Origin: an uncultured Alphaproteobacteria bacterium | GTDB taxonomy: Bacteria; Pseudomonadota; Alphaproteobacteria; RF32; CAG-239 | Length of the DNA stretch: 64,000 bases | NCBI GenBank assembly: GCA_944392275.1 | Contig: CALXWA010000001.1 | Coordinates: forward strand, 130,737 to 194,736 | Direction of reading: 5' to 3' | Part shown: one piece after another, positions 1 to 8,941 of the stretch | Numbering within the stretch: the first letter of the stretch is position 1 | Layout: every line of letters begins with the position of its first letter | The notes under the pieces: generated by a model | Database searches by the model: none | The model's input: the letters and a program-made list of their open reading frames with translations, nothing else | Told to the model about the DNA's origin: nothing | Program-made: the position numbers and the translations under genes

Positions 1-1812
1 AATATCAAGACGTTCTTTAGCGGTTTCGCTTAAAGGTCCGGCATAAAGCAACAAGCAATTTGAGGCCTCAAAACCTCTTTTAATTCTCCCCCGAAGCTGA
101 TGAAGCTGAGCCAGACCAAAACGTTCGGCGTGTTCAATAATCATAAGTGTGGCCTCTGGAACATTGACTCCGACTTCAATAACGGTGGTTGCAACCAACA
201 GTCTCAAAGTGCCGGATTTGAATTTTTCCATCACGTCGTCTTTTTCTTTTTCTTTCATTTTTCCGTGAATAAGACCGACTTTTTCGCCAAAGATTTTTTT
301 AAGAGCCTCAAAACGTTCTTGTGCTGCCGCAAGGTCAGATTTTTCAGATTCTTCAACCAAAGGGCAAACCCAATAAGCTCTGGCTCCGCTTTCTAACTTT
401 CGCCTTAATCCGGCAACAACATCCTGAATTTTATCAACGGGAAGAACGCGGGTATCAACCGGCTTTCGCCCTTCGGGAACTTGATCAATTTTAGAGTATT
501 CCATATCGCCATACGTTGTCAGTACCAGCGTTCTGGGAATAGGGGTTGCCGTCATCACCAAAATATCGACTTTATCCCCTTTGGCCGAAAGGCTGAGTCT
601 TTGCTGTACGCCGAACCGATGTTGTTCATCAACCACGACATAAGCCAAGTTGCAAAACCGAACATCTTCCTGGAACAAAGCATGCGTCCCGATAAGAATA
701 TTGATTTTTCCCTGAGCTAAATCTTCGAGCAAGAGCTTTCTTTGTTTGGCTTTTGTTTTGCCGCAAAGCAATTCAGCCCGAAGACCGAGTTGCTCACAAA
801 AAGGTTTCATCGTCTCTAAATGCTGTTTGGCCAAGATTTCGGTCGGAGCCATAATTGCCGTTTGCAAACCGCACTCAACGGCATTTAACATTGAAAAAAG
901 TGCCACAATCGTCTTTCCGGATCCCACATCACCTTGTAAAAGCCGCAACATCCGATAGGGAGCCCGTTGGTCCGCATAAATCTCTTCTAAGACTCGTTTT
1001 TGGGCATCGGTTAATTGAAAAGGCAACAGAGAGAATAATTTTTGCCTAAGTTCTCCGTTCCCGTTAATAACTCTTCCGGCTTGTTTTTTTACTCTCTGTC
1101 GAGCAAGGCAAAGAGCCAATTGGTTGGCCAACAGCTCATCATAAGCCAAACGCATTCGATCTGGAGCCAAAGCTTCCAGATCAGAAAATTGCTTGGGATG
1201 GTGGACCGCCTCTAAGGCCAAATTGAAACTTTTCCAGTTTTTTTGGCGTAAAAAATCTGTATTTAACCATTCAGAAAACAAAGGAGTTTTGGCTAAAGCC
1301 TGACTAATCCATCTATTGAGAGCTTTATTAGAAATTCCGGCCGTGAGCGGATAAACAGTCTCAATATTCCGAATTTCATCAAGTTGTTTAAGCCCGCCGA
1401 TATAATCCGGATGGCTCATTTGTTTCATTCCGTTAAAACTTTCAATTTTCCCGCTAATAACTCGAACTTCTCCTTCGGGAAGATTTTTACGGATGGATTC
1501 AAGATAGACCTTAAAAAAGATTAAAATCATTTCTCCGCTGTCATCTTCAACAACAACACGATAGGGCTGATGATGATTTTTAGGCGGAAGGTGCTCTTTA
1601 ATTTTGACAACCAAGGTTGCAACACGGCCGGGAAGGGCCTCTCTGATTTTAGGAGAATATCTGCGATCAATAAGTCCGGAAGGCAAATGCCACAACAAGT
1701 CGACAATTTTATCTCCCGCTAGCCGAGCAAGAAGCTGTCGATTACGTTCTCCAACCCCTTTAAGGGTTTCAATTCCGCAAAATAACGGATATAAAATTTC
1801 CGGTCTCATCAT
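1..1812 (-). CDS. recG: ATP-dependent DNA helicase RecG (3' end beyond window)
   Basis: RecG remodels stalled replication forks and Holliday junctions. 604 codons are visible; the family is usually about 690-700 residues, so roughly 90 C-terminal residues lie outside the window. The N-terminal part has the wedge/OB-fold start (ETLKGVGERNRQLLARL). Walker A GDVGSGKT is at residues 294-301 and the DEQHRFG box at about 395-401. Motif VI near residues 569-580 reads QLHQLRGRIKRG instead of the usual QLHQLRGRVGRG. Start chosen at the first of two adjacent ATGs, a few bases after GGGAA. The gene is divergent from mfd across 115 bp. Identity is firm; the motif VI change is the only oddity. Confidence 0.95.
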   Translation of the reverse strand, partial: MMRPEILYPLFCGIETLKGVGERNRQLLARLAGDKIVDLLWHLPSGLIDRRYSPKIREALPGRVATLVVKIKEHLPPKNHHQPYRVVVEDDSGEMILIFFKVYLESIRKNLPEGEVRVISGKIESFNGMKQMSHPDYIGGLKQLDEIRNIETVYPLTAGISNKALNRWISQALAKTPLFSEWLNTDFLRQKNWKSFNLALEAVHHPKQFSDLEALAPDRMRLAYDELLANQLALCLARQRVKKQAGRVINGNGELRQKLFSLLPFQLTDAQKRVLEEIYADQRAPYRMLRLLQGDVGSGKTIVALFSMLNAVECGLQTAIMAPTEILAKQHLETMKPFCEQLGLRAELLCGKTKAKQRKLLLEDLAQGKINILIGTHALFQEDVRFCNLAYVVVDEQHRFGVQQRLSLSAKGDKVDILVMTATPIPRTLVLTTYGDMEYSKIDQVPEGRKPVDTRVLPVDKIQDVVAGLRRKLESGARAYWVCPLVEESEKSDLAAAQERFEALKKIFGEKVGLIHGKMKEKEKDDVMEKFKSGTLRLLVATTVIEVGVNVPEATLMIIEHAERFGLAQLHQLRGRIKRGFEASNCLLLYAGPLSETAKERLDI

Positions 1813-1927
1813 AAATTCCCAAACTCTATCTTTTCTTAAAATAATCTAAAAAGCCTGAAAACAAAAGTAAAAAAATCATCTTTTCAATATTTACAAATTC
1901 GACCGAATTAGATATAAAACACTCATT

Positions 1928-4900
1928 ATGAAGGATAAATTGGAAAACATAAACGGAAAAACAATCGCATCGGTTCCGGAAGGATACGATGCATTTGTTC
2001 TAGCCTCTCTGGCTCAAAGCCGCTCAAAAGATTGGTTATATATTGTCAGTGACGGAATAAGCTTAGCTCGTACGGCAGAGCTTTTAGAATATATTGCTCC
2101 CGAGATTGAGGTTTTGCGTTTTCCAGCCTGGGATACGGTCCCCTACGATCGGGTGTCTCCGAATGTGAATGTTATTTCCCAAAGAGTAGATACCTTATCT
2201 TCATTAGCTTTAGATCCTTCACCCAAAAAAAGTCGAATTGTTATAGCCAGTATTGGGGCGGTTTTGCAAAAATTACCGCCGCGTAAAATATTTTTAAATT
2301 CTTCCAAAGAGGTTGCCGTTGGAAAAAAACTGGACTTTAATGACTTTTTGCACTACGCAGCAATAAACGGTTATAATCGGGTAGAGCAGGTAATTGAACC
2401 CGGAGAATATGCCGTTCGGGGAGATATTATAGATATTTTCCCGGTCGGGACGGAAGACCCTTTGCGTATTGATTTATTTGATGATGAGGTTGAACGTATC
2501 CGTACCTTTGATGCCATGACTCAAAGAACAACCGGCGAGATAAAAAAATATGTCTTTAAGGTTATGGGCGAGGTTGTTCTGGATGCCAATACCATAAAAA
2601 CATTTCGCAGCAAATATCGTGAAGCCTTTGGAGCCGCCTTTAAGGATGATGAAATCTATGAGGCAATTTCCAATGGCAAAAAATACATAGGGCAAGAAAA
2701 TTGGCTGCCGTTTTTTTATGAAGAGGCATTGCCCAGTTTGTTTGACTATATGCCCTCAGCACAAATTGTTCTGGGGCATAATGTGCAAGAGGCTCTTAAA
2801 GCCAAAGTAGAAAGTATTTTAGATTATTATCAGGCCAGGTTAGAGGCCTTGGCGGTAAAATCGACCACCGAGATTGACACCTATCGTCCGGTCAATCCGG
2901 AGCTTTTGTATCTCAACGATAAAGAATTTTTAGCCCTCTGCGACAAACGTCAACGCGTTGTCCTAAGCCCGATGAATATGCCCGAAGGAGAGGGAATAAT
3001 CAACGCCGGTGTTCTTCCGGTACGGAATTTTTCCAGCGTCAAAAATATCTCAGCCGCCGAAGTTTATAATGAATTAAAGTTATACCTGTCGGAAAACAAA
3101 AAGATGCATCGTATCATAGCCTGCTATACGGAAGGTTCCAGAGAGCGTCTTTTTTCCTTAATGAGTGAGTACGAAACACCGGATTTGACATTTGCCGAAA
3201 ATTGGCAAGAAGCCCTTGAAAAGTCGGCTCGCAATATTGTTTTAACTATTATGCCGCTACCGCATGGCTTTAGGGGCGATGGCTGGTGCCTGGTTTCAGA
3301 ACAAGATATTTTAGGCGAAAGACAAGATCGCCGCCGCCATAAAAAAGTTACGGCAAAAGATTTTATCGCCGATATTTCTTCCCTCAACATCGGAGAGCTG
3401 GTTGTCCATATTGAACATGGTATCGGTCGTTTTTTGGGGTTGGAGAATATCATGGCCGGGGGAGCCCCGCACGATTGTTTGAAGATTTTGTACGCAAACG
3501 ATGCCAAACTTTTTGTTCCGGTTGAAAATATAGACGTCCTCTCTCGTTATGGGATAGAAGATGATAATATTGAGTTGGATACTCTGGGCGGAGTAGCATG
3601 GCAAGCCAAAAAAGCAAAAGTAAAAGCAAAAATCCGAGATATTGCGGAAAAACTTATCAAAATTGCCGCGGAACGTCATCTTAAAAAGGCCGAAACCTTT
3701 TATCCGCCCCAAGGGATGTATGATGATTTTTGTGCACGTTTCCCATACAACGAAACCGATGACCAATTAAATGCCATAGCCGATGTAATGGCCGATTTAA
3801 ACACCACGGTTCCGATGGATCGACTGGTATGTGGCGATGTTGGTTTTGGTAAGACGGAAGTTGCTTTGCGTGCAGCCTTTACGGTAGCCTCTTGCGGGGC
3901 TCAAGTCGCCTTGATTGTTCCGACCACGCTTTTGGCACGACAACACTATTATAACTTCAAAAAACGCATGGAAGGTTTTCCGATAACTGTCAAAATGCTT
4001 TCCCGCCTTGTAACTCCTAAAGAGGCAGAGGAAACACGTAAAGGGCTGGAAGAAGGTTCGGTTGAAATTGTCATCGGAACCCATGCCTTATTGTCCAAAA
4101 ATGTTAAGTTTTGCAATCTCGGACTTTTAATTATAGATGAGGAACAACACTTTGGTGTCGCACATAAAGAAAAGTTAAAACAAATTAAGTCCGATGTCCA
4201 TGTCTTGACCCTAACGGCAACCCCGATCCCAAGAACATTACAATTATCTTTAACCGGTGTAAAGCAATTGAGCATTATTGCAACTCCTCCGGTAGATCGC
4301 TTGGCGGCTCGCAGTTTTTTAATGCCTTTTGATAAAGTCATGATAAAAGAAGCCATTTATCGAGAAAAATATCGTGGCGGACAAATCTTTTTTGTTTGCC
4401 CTCGGGTTTCGGATATTGCCGTGGTTGAAAAAGAGTTAAGAGAGCTTGTTCCCGATATCAAAATACTGGTAGCCCACGGACAAATGCCGGTAAAACAGTT
4501 GGAAGACGTCATGAATGATTTTGCCGATGGAAAGGGCGATTTGTTGCTTTCAACCACGATTATTGAATCCGGAATTGATATGCCGAGTGTTAATACCATG
4601 ATTGTCTATCGGGCCGATATGTTTGGCTTGGCTCAGCTATACCAGTTGAAAGGGCGTGTCGGAAGAGGAAAAACAAGAGGCTATGCTTATTTTACCATTC
4701 CGCCCAAACGGCAGCTTAAACCGATTGCCGAACGTCGTTTGAGTATTTTACAGGCGCTAGATACGTTAGGGGCAGGTTTTTCTTTGGCCAGTCATGATAT
4801 GGACATCCGCGGGTCGGGAAATATTTTGGGTGAAGAACAATCCGGCCATATCAAGGAAGTGGGAATTTCTCTGTATCAACACATGTTGGAAGAAGAAATC

Positions 4901-5410
4901 CTTCGCTTAAAATCCGGAGGAGAGCTAGAAGATAAAAATACGCCGCAAATTGAATCTTGGACCCCGCAAATCAGTATTGGTATCCCGATTATGATTCCCG
5001 AAAGCTATGTTCGTGATTTAGGAGTTCGTCTCGGGCTTTATAAACGGATTGGAGAATTGTCCGATAATGAAGGAATAGCCGACATGCGTGAAGAGTTAAC
5101 AGACCGTTTTGGAAAGCTTCCAGATGAAGTTGAAAACTTATTAAAAACGGTAGAAATAAAAATTCTCTGCAAAGAAACCAATGTTGAAAAAATCGACGCC
5201 GGAGCAAAAGGGATACTCATAACATTTCATAATAACATTTTTGCCAAACCGGAAAAATTAATTGATTTTGTCGGGAAACAATTTGGCAGCGTAAAAATTC
5301 GTCCGGACCAAAAGATTTTCATAGAGAAGAATCTGGAGAGCTATGTCACTCGGGTAGATACCATAAAAAACTATATCACAAAGTTCAAAAACATGCTCAA
5401 AGAGGAATAA
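1928..5410 (+). CDS. mfd: Transcription-repair coupling factor Mfd
   Basis: Mfd removes RNA polymerase stalled at DNA lesions and recruits UvrA. At 1160 residues it has full family length. The UvrB-like N-terminal module (residues about 1-350, with FPAWDTVPYDR) is followed by the RNA-polymerase-interacting domain near residue 490 (VVHIEHGIGRFLGLENI). The translocase motor has Walker A GDVGFGKT near residue 636, DEEQHFG near 736, SGIDMP and a canonical motif VI (QLYQLKGRVGRGKTRG). The C-terminal TRCF domain covers roughly the last 150 residues. No clear Shine-Dalgarno precedes the ATG. A bidirectional hairpin follows the stop. Confidence 0.98.
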   Translation: MKDKLENINGKTIASVPEGYDAFVLASLAQSRSKDWLYIVSDGISLARTAELLEYIAPEIEVLRFPAWDTVPYDRVSPNVNVISQRVDTLSSLALDPSPKKSRIVIASIGAVLQKLPPRKIFLNSSKEVAVGKKLDFNDFLHYAAINGYNRVEQVIEPGEYAVRGDIIDIFPVGTEDPLRIDLFDDEVERIRTFDAMTQRTTGEIKKYVFKVMGEVVLDANTIKTFRSKYREAFGAAFKDDEIYEAISNGKKYIGQENWLPFFYEEALPSLFDYMPSAQIVLGHNVQEALKAKVESILDYYQARLEALAVKSTTEIDTYRPVNPELLYLNDKEFLALCDKRQRVVLSPMNMPEGEGIINAGVLPVRNFSSVKNISAAEVYNELKLYLSENKKMHRIIACYTEGSRERLFSLMSEYETPDLTFAENWQEALEKSARNIVLTIMPLPHGFRGDGWCLVSEQDILGERQDRRRHKKVTAKDFIADISSLNIGELVVHIEHGIGRFLGLENIMAGGAPHDCLKILYANDAKLFVPVENIDVLSRYGIEDDNIELDTLGGVAWQAKKAKVKAKIRDIAEKLIKIAAERHLKKAETFYPPQGMYDDFCARFPYNETDDQLNAIADVMADLNTTVPMDRLVCGDVGFGKTEVALRAAFTVASCGAQVALIVPTTLLARQHYYNFKKRMEGFPITVKMLSRLVTPKEAEETRKGLEEGSVEIVIGTHALLSKNVKFCNLGLLIIDEEQHFGVAHKEKLKQIKSDVHVLTLTATPIPRTLQLSLTGVKQLSIIATPPVDRLAARSFLMPFDKVMIKEAIYREKYRGGQIFFVCPRVSDIAVVEKELRELVPDIKILVAHGQMPVKQLEDVMNDFADGKGDLLLSTTIIESGIDMPSVNTMIVYRADMFGLAQLYQLKGRVGRGKTRGYAYFTIPPKRQLKPIAERRLSILQALDTLGAGFSLASHDMDIRGSGNILGEEQSGHIKEVGISLYQHMLEEEILRLKSGGELEDKNTPQIESWTPQISIGIPIMIPESYVRDLGVRLGLYKRIGELSDNEGIADMREELTDRFGKLPDEVENLLKTVEIKILCKETNVEKIDAGAKGILITFHNNIFAKPEKLIDFVGKQFGSVKIRPDQKIFIEKNLESYVTRVDTIKNYITKFKNMLKEE

Positions 5411-5418
5411 AGAAAAAG

Positions 5419-5446
5419 TCCTGAATTAAAAATTCAGGACGTTTTC
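5419..5446. terminator. Bidirectional terminator between mfd and the next gene
   Basis: Perfect inverted repeat GTCCTGAATT / AATTCAGGAC (5419-5428 and 5431-5440) with T-rich tracts on both sides. It can end mfd (+) and, on the other strand, the convergent hypothetical gene. Confidence 0.8.
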
Positions 5447-5923
5447 TTAAATTTCAAATCGCACCACAAAAATTGTGAATTTTTGCATAAACTCTTCCAC
5501 GGACATTTCCGGTGCCAAACAAGCTTTTGCAATGGCAACTTTTCCGGAATTGGTAATCAGTCCCTCTCCAAGGAGCTTGATTTTGTGGTTGAGACGGATT
5601 CTTTTAGCCAAGTTCCACTTTTTTGCTCTTTTTTCTTTTTCAAGCTGAAGGTAGAACAAATAACTGTTTGCCATCATCTTACTGTGAATATCAAACAAGC
5701 CGGGCAAGAGGTTGTTGTCGGAAAAAGAGTTTTTGACGTTTTTCAAAGCATCCGCATCGTTCAATACATGAGAGGAGCCTAAATATTTTTGAGAAATATT
5801 ATAACTATTTTTATAGTCAACGATCATTTCTTCAATAATATAGCGAAACCACTCCGTTAGGTCTTTGAAATTTTTTGTTTCTTCTACAACATCGCGTAGA
5901 TAGAAGGTTAAATTTTTTTTCAT
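5447..5923 (-). CDS. Hypothetical protein, 158 aa
   Basis: I do not recognise this protein. It is mostly helical in character, with charged helices and no signal peptide or membrane segment, and has a basic stretch (EKEKRAKKWNLAKRIRLNH) around residues 95-113. It is convergent with mfd and shares its terminator, so it is probably transcribed alone. The ATG is preceded by a weak purine tract. Coding status rests on the clean 158-codon frame, sensible codon use and good fit between the terminator and an AT-rich 166-bp upstream gap. Confidence 0.7.
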   Translation of the reverse strand: MKKNLTFYLRDVVEETKNFKDLTEWFRYIIEEMIVDYKNSYNISQKYLGSSHVLNDADALKNVKNSFSDNNLLPGLFDIHSKMMANSYLFYLQLEKEKRAKKWNLAKRIRLNHKIKLLGEGLITNSGKVAIAKACLAPEMSVEEFMQKFTIFVVRFEI

Positions 5924-6089
5924 CTTTTCTAATTTTTTAATAATACATTACATACTGCTATTAATACACCCGTTAAGAGTTTAAATCAATTTCTATTTTA
6001 TCAAATTTTGGCATTTTTCTGCAATTTTAAGATAATTTTTATTTTTTTTTGATAAAAGGGAAAAACAAAGAACGATACGGACTACTCCC

Positions 6090-6749
6090 ATGGCGGAAAA
6101 AAAAGTAAAATATTTTAATATGATTATTCATCTTATCCGAAACAATCGGTTATATGAAGAAAACGTTGCCATCCGCAATATATGGGAAAAAGACAAAAAT
6201 ATTTTTGTTGATATTTATTTCTATTCACAAAAAAAATCCTACGTTATTGATGGTGCTTTTATCCATGATTTATTAGATCTAAGCAACGATCGCTATTACA
6301 AAAATATTTCTAAATTTTTGCAAGAGTTTAATTCGGAAGATACCACAAGAGAAGAGACAAAAGAAAAAATACCTGATAAAAAAATTTTTGAGAAAATTTA
6401 TCCGGATTTAGTGATGCTTTCATTTATTGCCGGTACAAACAAAAATTATACCGTACTGAAACAAAATATTATTGTTGAATATGCTAAAGAAAATTTAGCC
6501 GCGGCAGAGACATTAAGCAAACAATTCATCATCAGTTATCTTCAAGATATCCAAGCCGATGAAACAGCTTTTTTTAAGGCATTGCAACAAATCGTCCGCA
6601 AAAAGCCGGAAGATGCCGTATCACTATTAGAAGAAATGCTCAAAGTAGCTTTATCGGACGGACAGTTGCAATATACGGAAAAACGCTATCTGGCAGAAGT
6701 TGTCCAGATTTTAAGGGAAGAAGGAGTTACCCCAAATGTCGGATTATAA
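6090..6749 (+). CDS. TerB-like domain protein, 219 aa
   Basis: The C-terminal 45 residues (LLEEMLKVALSDGQLQYTEK and onward) resemble the TerB/DjlA-type helical domain, in which an acidic D-G motif precedes a second helix. The first 150 residues are not recognised: basic, without signal or membrane segments, and containing beta-type strands. TerB family members occur in tellurite-resistance and membrane-associated complexes, but nothing nearby points to tellurite resistance. The final codons overlap the convergent phosphatase gene by 6 bp. Domain call is by motif only. Confidence 0.6.
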   Translation: MAEKKVKYFNMIIHLIRNNRLYEENVAIRNIWEKDKNIFVDIYFYSQKKSYVIDGAFIHDLLDLSNDRYYKNISKFLQEFNSEDTTREETKEKIPDKKIFEKIYPDLVMLSFIAGTNKNYTVLKQNIIVEYAKENLAAAETLSKQFIISYLQDIQADETAFFKALQQIVRKKPEDAVSLLEEMLKVALSDGQLQYTEKRYLAEVVQILREEGVTPNVGL

Positions 6750-7304
6750 TTCATCACAAGACAATAACACACCCAAAACATCCTCACTGCTTTTAAGCTT
6801 AACCTTATTGAGCTTATTGGCCAGCTGTTGGTATTTTGGGACCTCGATCATCGCCTCAATATGAAGTTGATTAATCAATTTTATTTTTGAGGAATCATCG
6901 CATTCAAAAACAAGAACATCTCCCATTGGAAGAGAAAGCCTTTGTTGGCAAATTAACCCCAAGATCGGTAAATGTGTAACCAAATGGACATGTTGCCAGT
7001 GGTTGATTTTAGCTTCTTCCCTAAGGCCAAGCAGAAACATGTTAATTTGCTCGGCGGTGGCATTTTCTACAAGCTCGGGAGCAAGAATAATTTTTTCTAA
7101 ATCCACCCCAAGACCAACAGCCCTAAACAAAGAAGTTGCCTGAGCTCTTTGTAAGGGGGAAGATAAAATGACATCCGGCACAGCAAGATTTTGTTTTAAT
7201 ATTTTTCCGCTCAAAAAAGATTTAATTGTTCCGGAAAGATTTAAGCCCCAAGCAAAGGGATTAAAGTATTCTTCATGTCTTCCGGCCGATAAAATAAATG
7301 TCAT
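6744..7304 (-). CDS. Histidine phosphatase (phosphoglycerate mutase-like/SixA-like)
   Basis: A small histidine phosphatase superfamily protein, 186 aa. The catalytic block near the N-terminus reads ILSAGRHEE, so the usual RHG triad is RHE. The second arginine lies in SSPLQRAQATS and the second histidine in LVTHLPILG. Size and layout resemble SixA phosphohistidine phosphatases. The start is the ATG with an AGGAAAAG Shine-Dalgarno at good distance; a longer reading from 7340 would run through the upstream terminator. The gene follows the OmpA lipoprotein on the same strand but is separated from it by that terminator. The substrate is unknown. Confidence 0.75.
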   Translation of the reverse strand: MTFILSAGRHEEYFNPFAWGLNLSGTIKSFLSGKILKQNLAVPDVILSSPLQRAQATSLFRAVGLGVDLEKIILAPELVENATAEQINMFLLGLREEAKINHWQHVHLVTHLPILGLICQQRLSLPMGDVLVFECDDSSKIKLINQLHIEAMIEVPKYQQLANKLNKVKLKSSEDVLGVLLSCDEL

Positions 7305-7321
7305 TTTTCTTTTCCTAAAAA

Positions 7322-7356
7322 AAACAAAACCAGCATGCAAGCTGGCTTTGTTTTTT
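7322..7356 (-). terminator. Terminator after the OmpA-family lipoprotein gene
   Basis: Stem CCAGC / GCTGG (7330-7334, 7341-7345) extended by A/T pairs, followed on the minus strand by a T-rich run. It lies just before the Shine-Dalgarno of the phosphatase gene. Confidence 0.65.
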
Positions 7357-7372
7357 CTTGTAAAATTTTTCC

Positions 7373-8014
7373 TTATTGATTATTAATCAATGCAATTTCA
7401 ACACGACGGTTTTGTTCGCGTCCGGAAGCCGTTGCATTAGAGGCAATCGGATTAGCAGAACCTAAACCATCGGTAATGATACGGTTGCCGTCAACGCCTT
7501 GCAAACGCAAATAGTTAGAAACAGCAGTTGCTCTTCTTAAAGATAAAGCGTTGTTTGTTGCGGCACTGCCGGTGTTATCGGTATAACCATAGACTTGAAC
7601 CATCGTCTTGTTATATTCTTTGATAACTTTGGCAATCGAGTTAAGAACCGGTTGAAAACCCGGTTTAATAACGGCTTCGTTAGTATCAAAAGTAATATTT
7701 CCCGGCATAATCAAATAAACCCGACCATCAACTTCTTTAACCTGAACGCCGGTACCAACCAATTCTTGACGCAACTTACGAGCTTGGATATCCATGTATC
7801 CACCGGTTGCTGCACCGGCCAAGGCTCCGACACCGGCCCCGATTAATGCACCTTTTTTACCTCCGGCCAAAGCCCCGATTCCGGCACCGGCAGCAGTACC
7901 AATACCGGTACCCCATGCGGTTTTAGAAACCTTGCTTTCTCCGGTGTACGGATCAATTGCACAAGCACTGAGCATAGAAACAGCCAACACACTGCAAATT
8001 AAAGACTTTTTCAT
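7373..8014 (-). CDS. OmpA-family lipoprotein with glycine zipper (YiaD-like)
   Basis: An outer-membrane lipoprotein expected to bind peptidoglycan. The signal peptide ends in the lipobox LSAC at residues 15-18. A glycine-rich zipper (GTGIGTAAGAGIGALAGG and similar) spans about residues 36-72. The OmpA C-terminal domain covers residues about 105-210, with YGYTDNTGS and the NNALSLRRA and GREQNRRVEI motifs that contact diaminopimelate. Length 213 aa matches YiaD-type proteins. Start has GAGGATAAATA before the ATG, and a plausible sigma70 promoter sits about 50 bp upstream. Confidence 0.92.
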   Translation of the reverse strand: MKKSLICSVLAVSMLSACAIDPYTGESKVSKTAWGTGIGTAAGAGIGALAGGKKGALIGAGVGALAGAATGGYMDIQARKLRQELVGTGVQVKEVDGRVYLIMPGNITFDTNEAVIKPGFQPVLNSIAKVIKEYNKTMVQVYGYTDNTGSAATNNALSLRRATAVSNYLRLQGVDGNRIITDGLGSANPIASNATASGREQNRRVEIALINNQ

Positions 8015-8062
8015 TTATTTATCCTCTGTTCTTAAAAGTTAACTTAACAACAAATTTAACTT

Positions 8063-8091
8063 ATCATATTGAAAAAGTCTTCAAAGCACAA
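8063..8091 (-). promoter_or_regulatory. Candidate sigma70 promoter of the OmpA-family gene
   Basis: On the minus strand TTGTGC (8086-8091), a 17-bp spacer, then TATGAT (8063-8068). The -10 box is good and the -35 weak. Position fits a leader of roughly 45 nt. Confidence 0.45.
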
Positions 8092-8121
8092 CAAGTTTTT
8101 AATGGTTATCAAACCAAAGTC

Positions 8122-8802
8122 TTATAAATTTTTTAAGGAGAGTTTTTTAGACTTGTGATGAAAAATATAAAAGAGCAATAAAATAAGGTAAAGCAAGCCC
8201 AAACCGCCCAATCCCCAATATTTGAGAGTATTAGCACTCCATTCTTTGGTAATGGCGTTTACATTAAGGGCGCTTCCTTCAATTCGGATATCCGGATTAG
8301 GGGATTCATGCAAAATATTTGCCGCAATCTGATAATCGGGATTAAGATAATCAAAATCCAGAATTAAATTATTGTCTTGGGGAATAACTTTTGCCGTAAC
8401 GGCATGGGTTGTCTCATTATTATCTAAGTTAAAATGACGCATTTTAGCATCTTTGGGAATGACAATGCGAATAGGGTCGTGTCCGGTTTTAGAAACATCT
8501 GAGCCCGAAAGAGCTAAATTTCCTCGATTATAAAGATAAACTTTTGTCAAATAAAGGTCTTTATATTCTTGTCCGTGAACCTTAACGGAATAATCATTAT
8601 CATTATTAGAGGAAATAAAATTGACGGTCTGCGTATCGTATTTTAAAATCGGCCGACTGATATAAAATTGATAGTACCCTAAAGCAATTGCTGATACCGC
8701 TAAAATAAAAGCACCGGTTTTACTTGTCCAAAAATCCCAAACAGCATAGATAACATCGCGTAATCGGCGGTGCTTTGGCCAAAATTTTCCTTTTAATTTC
8801 AT
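8122..8802 (-). CDS. Hypothetical membrane protein with extracytoplasmic domain
   Basis: 226 aa, not recognised. A basic N-terminus (KLKGKFWPKHRRLRD) precedes a first membrane segment at about residues 30-50. A roughly 130-residue soluble domain rich in N, D and beta-type segments follows, then a second membrane segment near residues 195-212 (GLGGLGLLYLILLLFYIF) and a basic tail. By the positive-inside rule both ends are cytoplasmic and the middle domain faces the periplasm. The second of two close ATGs is chosen because it sits 8 nt from GGGAG; the first is too close. Confidence 0.75.
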   Translation of the reverse strand: MKLKGKFWPKHRRLRDVIYAVWDFWTSKTGAFILAVSAIALGYYQFYISRPILKYDTQTVNFISSNNDNDYSVKVHGQEYKDLYLTKVYLYNRGNLALSGSDVSKTGHDPIRIVIPKDAKMRHFNLDNNETTHAVTAKVIPQDNNLILDFDYLNPDYQIAANILHESPNPDIRIEGSALNVNAITKEWSANTLKYWGLGGLGLLYLILLLFYIFHHKSKKLSLKNL

Positions 8803-8941
8803 AACCATTTCTCCCTTGTTTTTACTAAATATAATCCGTCCCGCGGAAGAATAAAGGTAACAAAAATAAATATTGACTTTTATGATAAAAAAATTGCAAC
8901 ATTAGACAAAATTTTAATTATTAATTCTAATTTTTATAATT

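Noticed and set aside
3124-4356. Several long frames on the minus strand inside mfd
   Set aside because: Antisense shadows of a strongly conserved gene, without domains or start signals.
7794-8042. Alanine/proline-rich frame opposite the OmpA lipoprotein
   Set aside because: It is the reverse complement of the glycine-rich zipper and signal peptide; low-complexity shadow.
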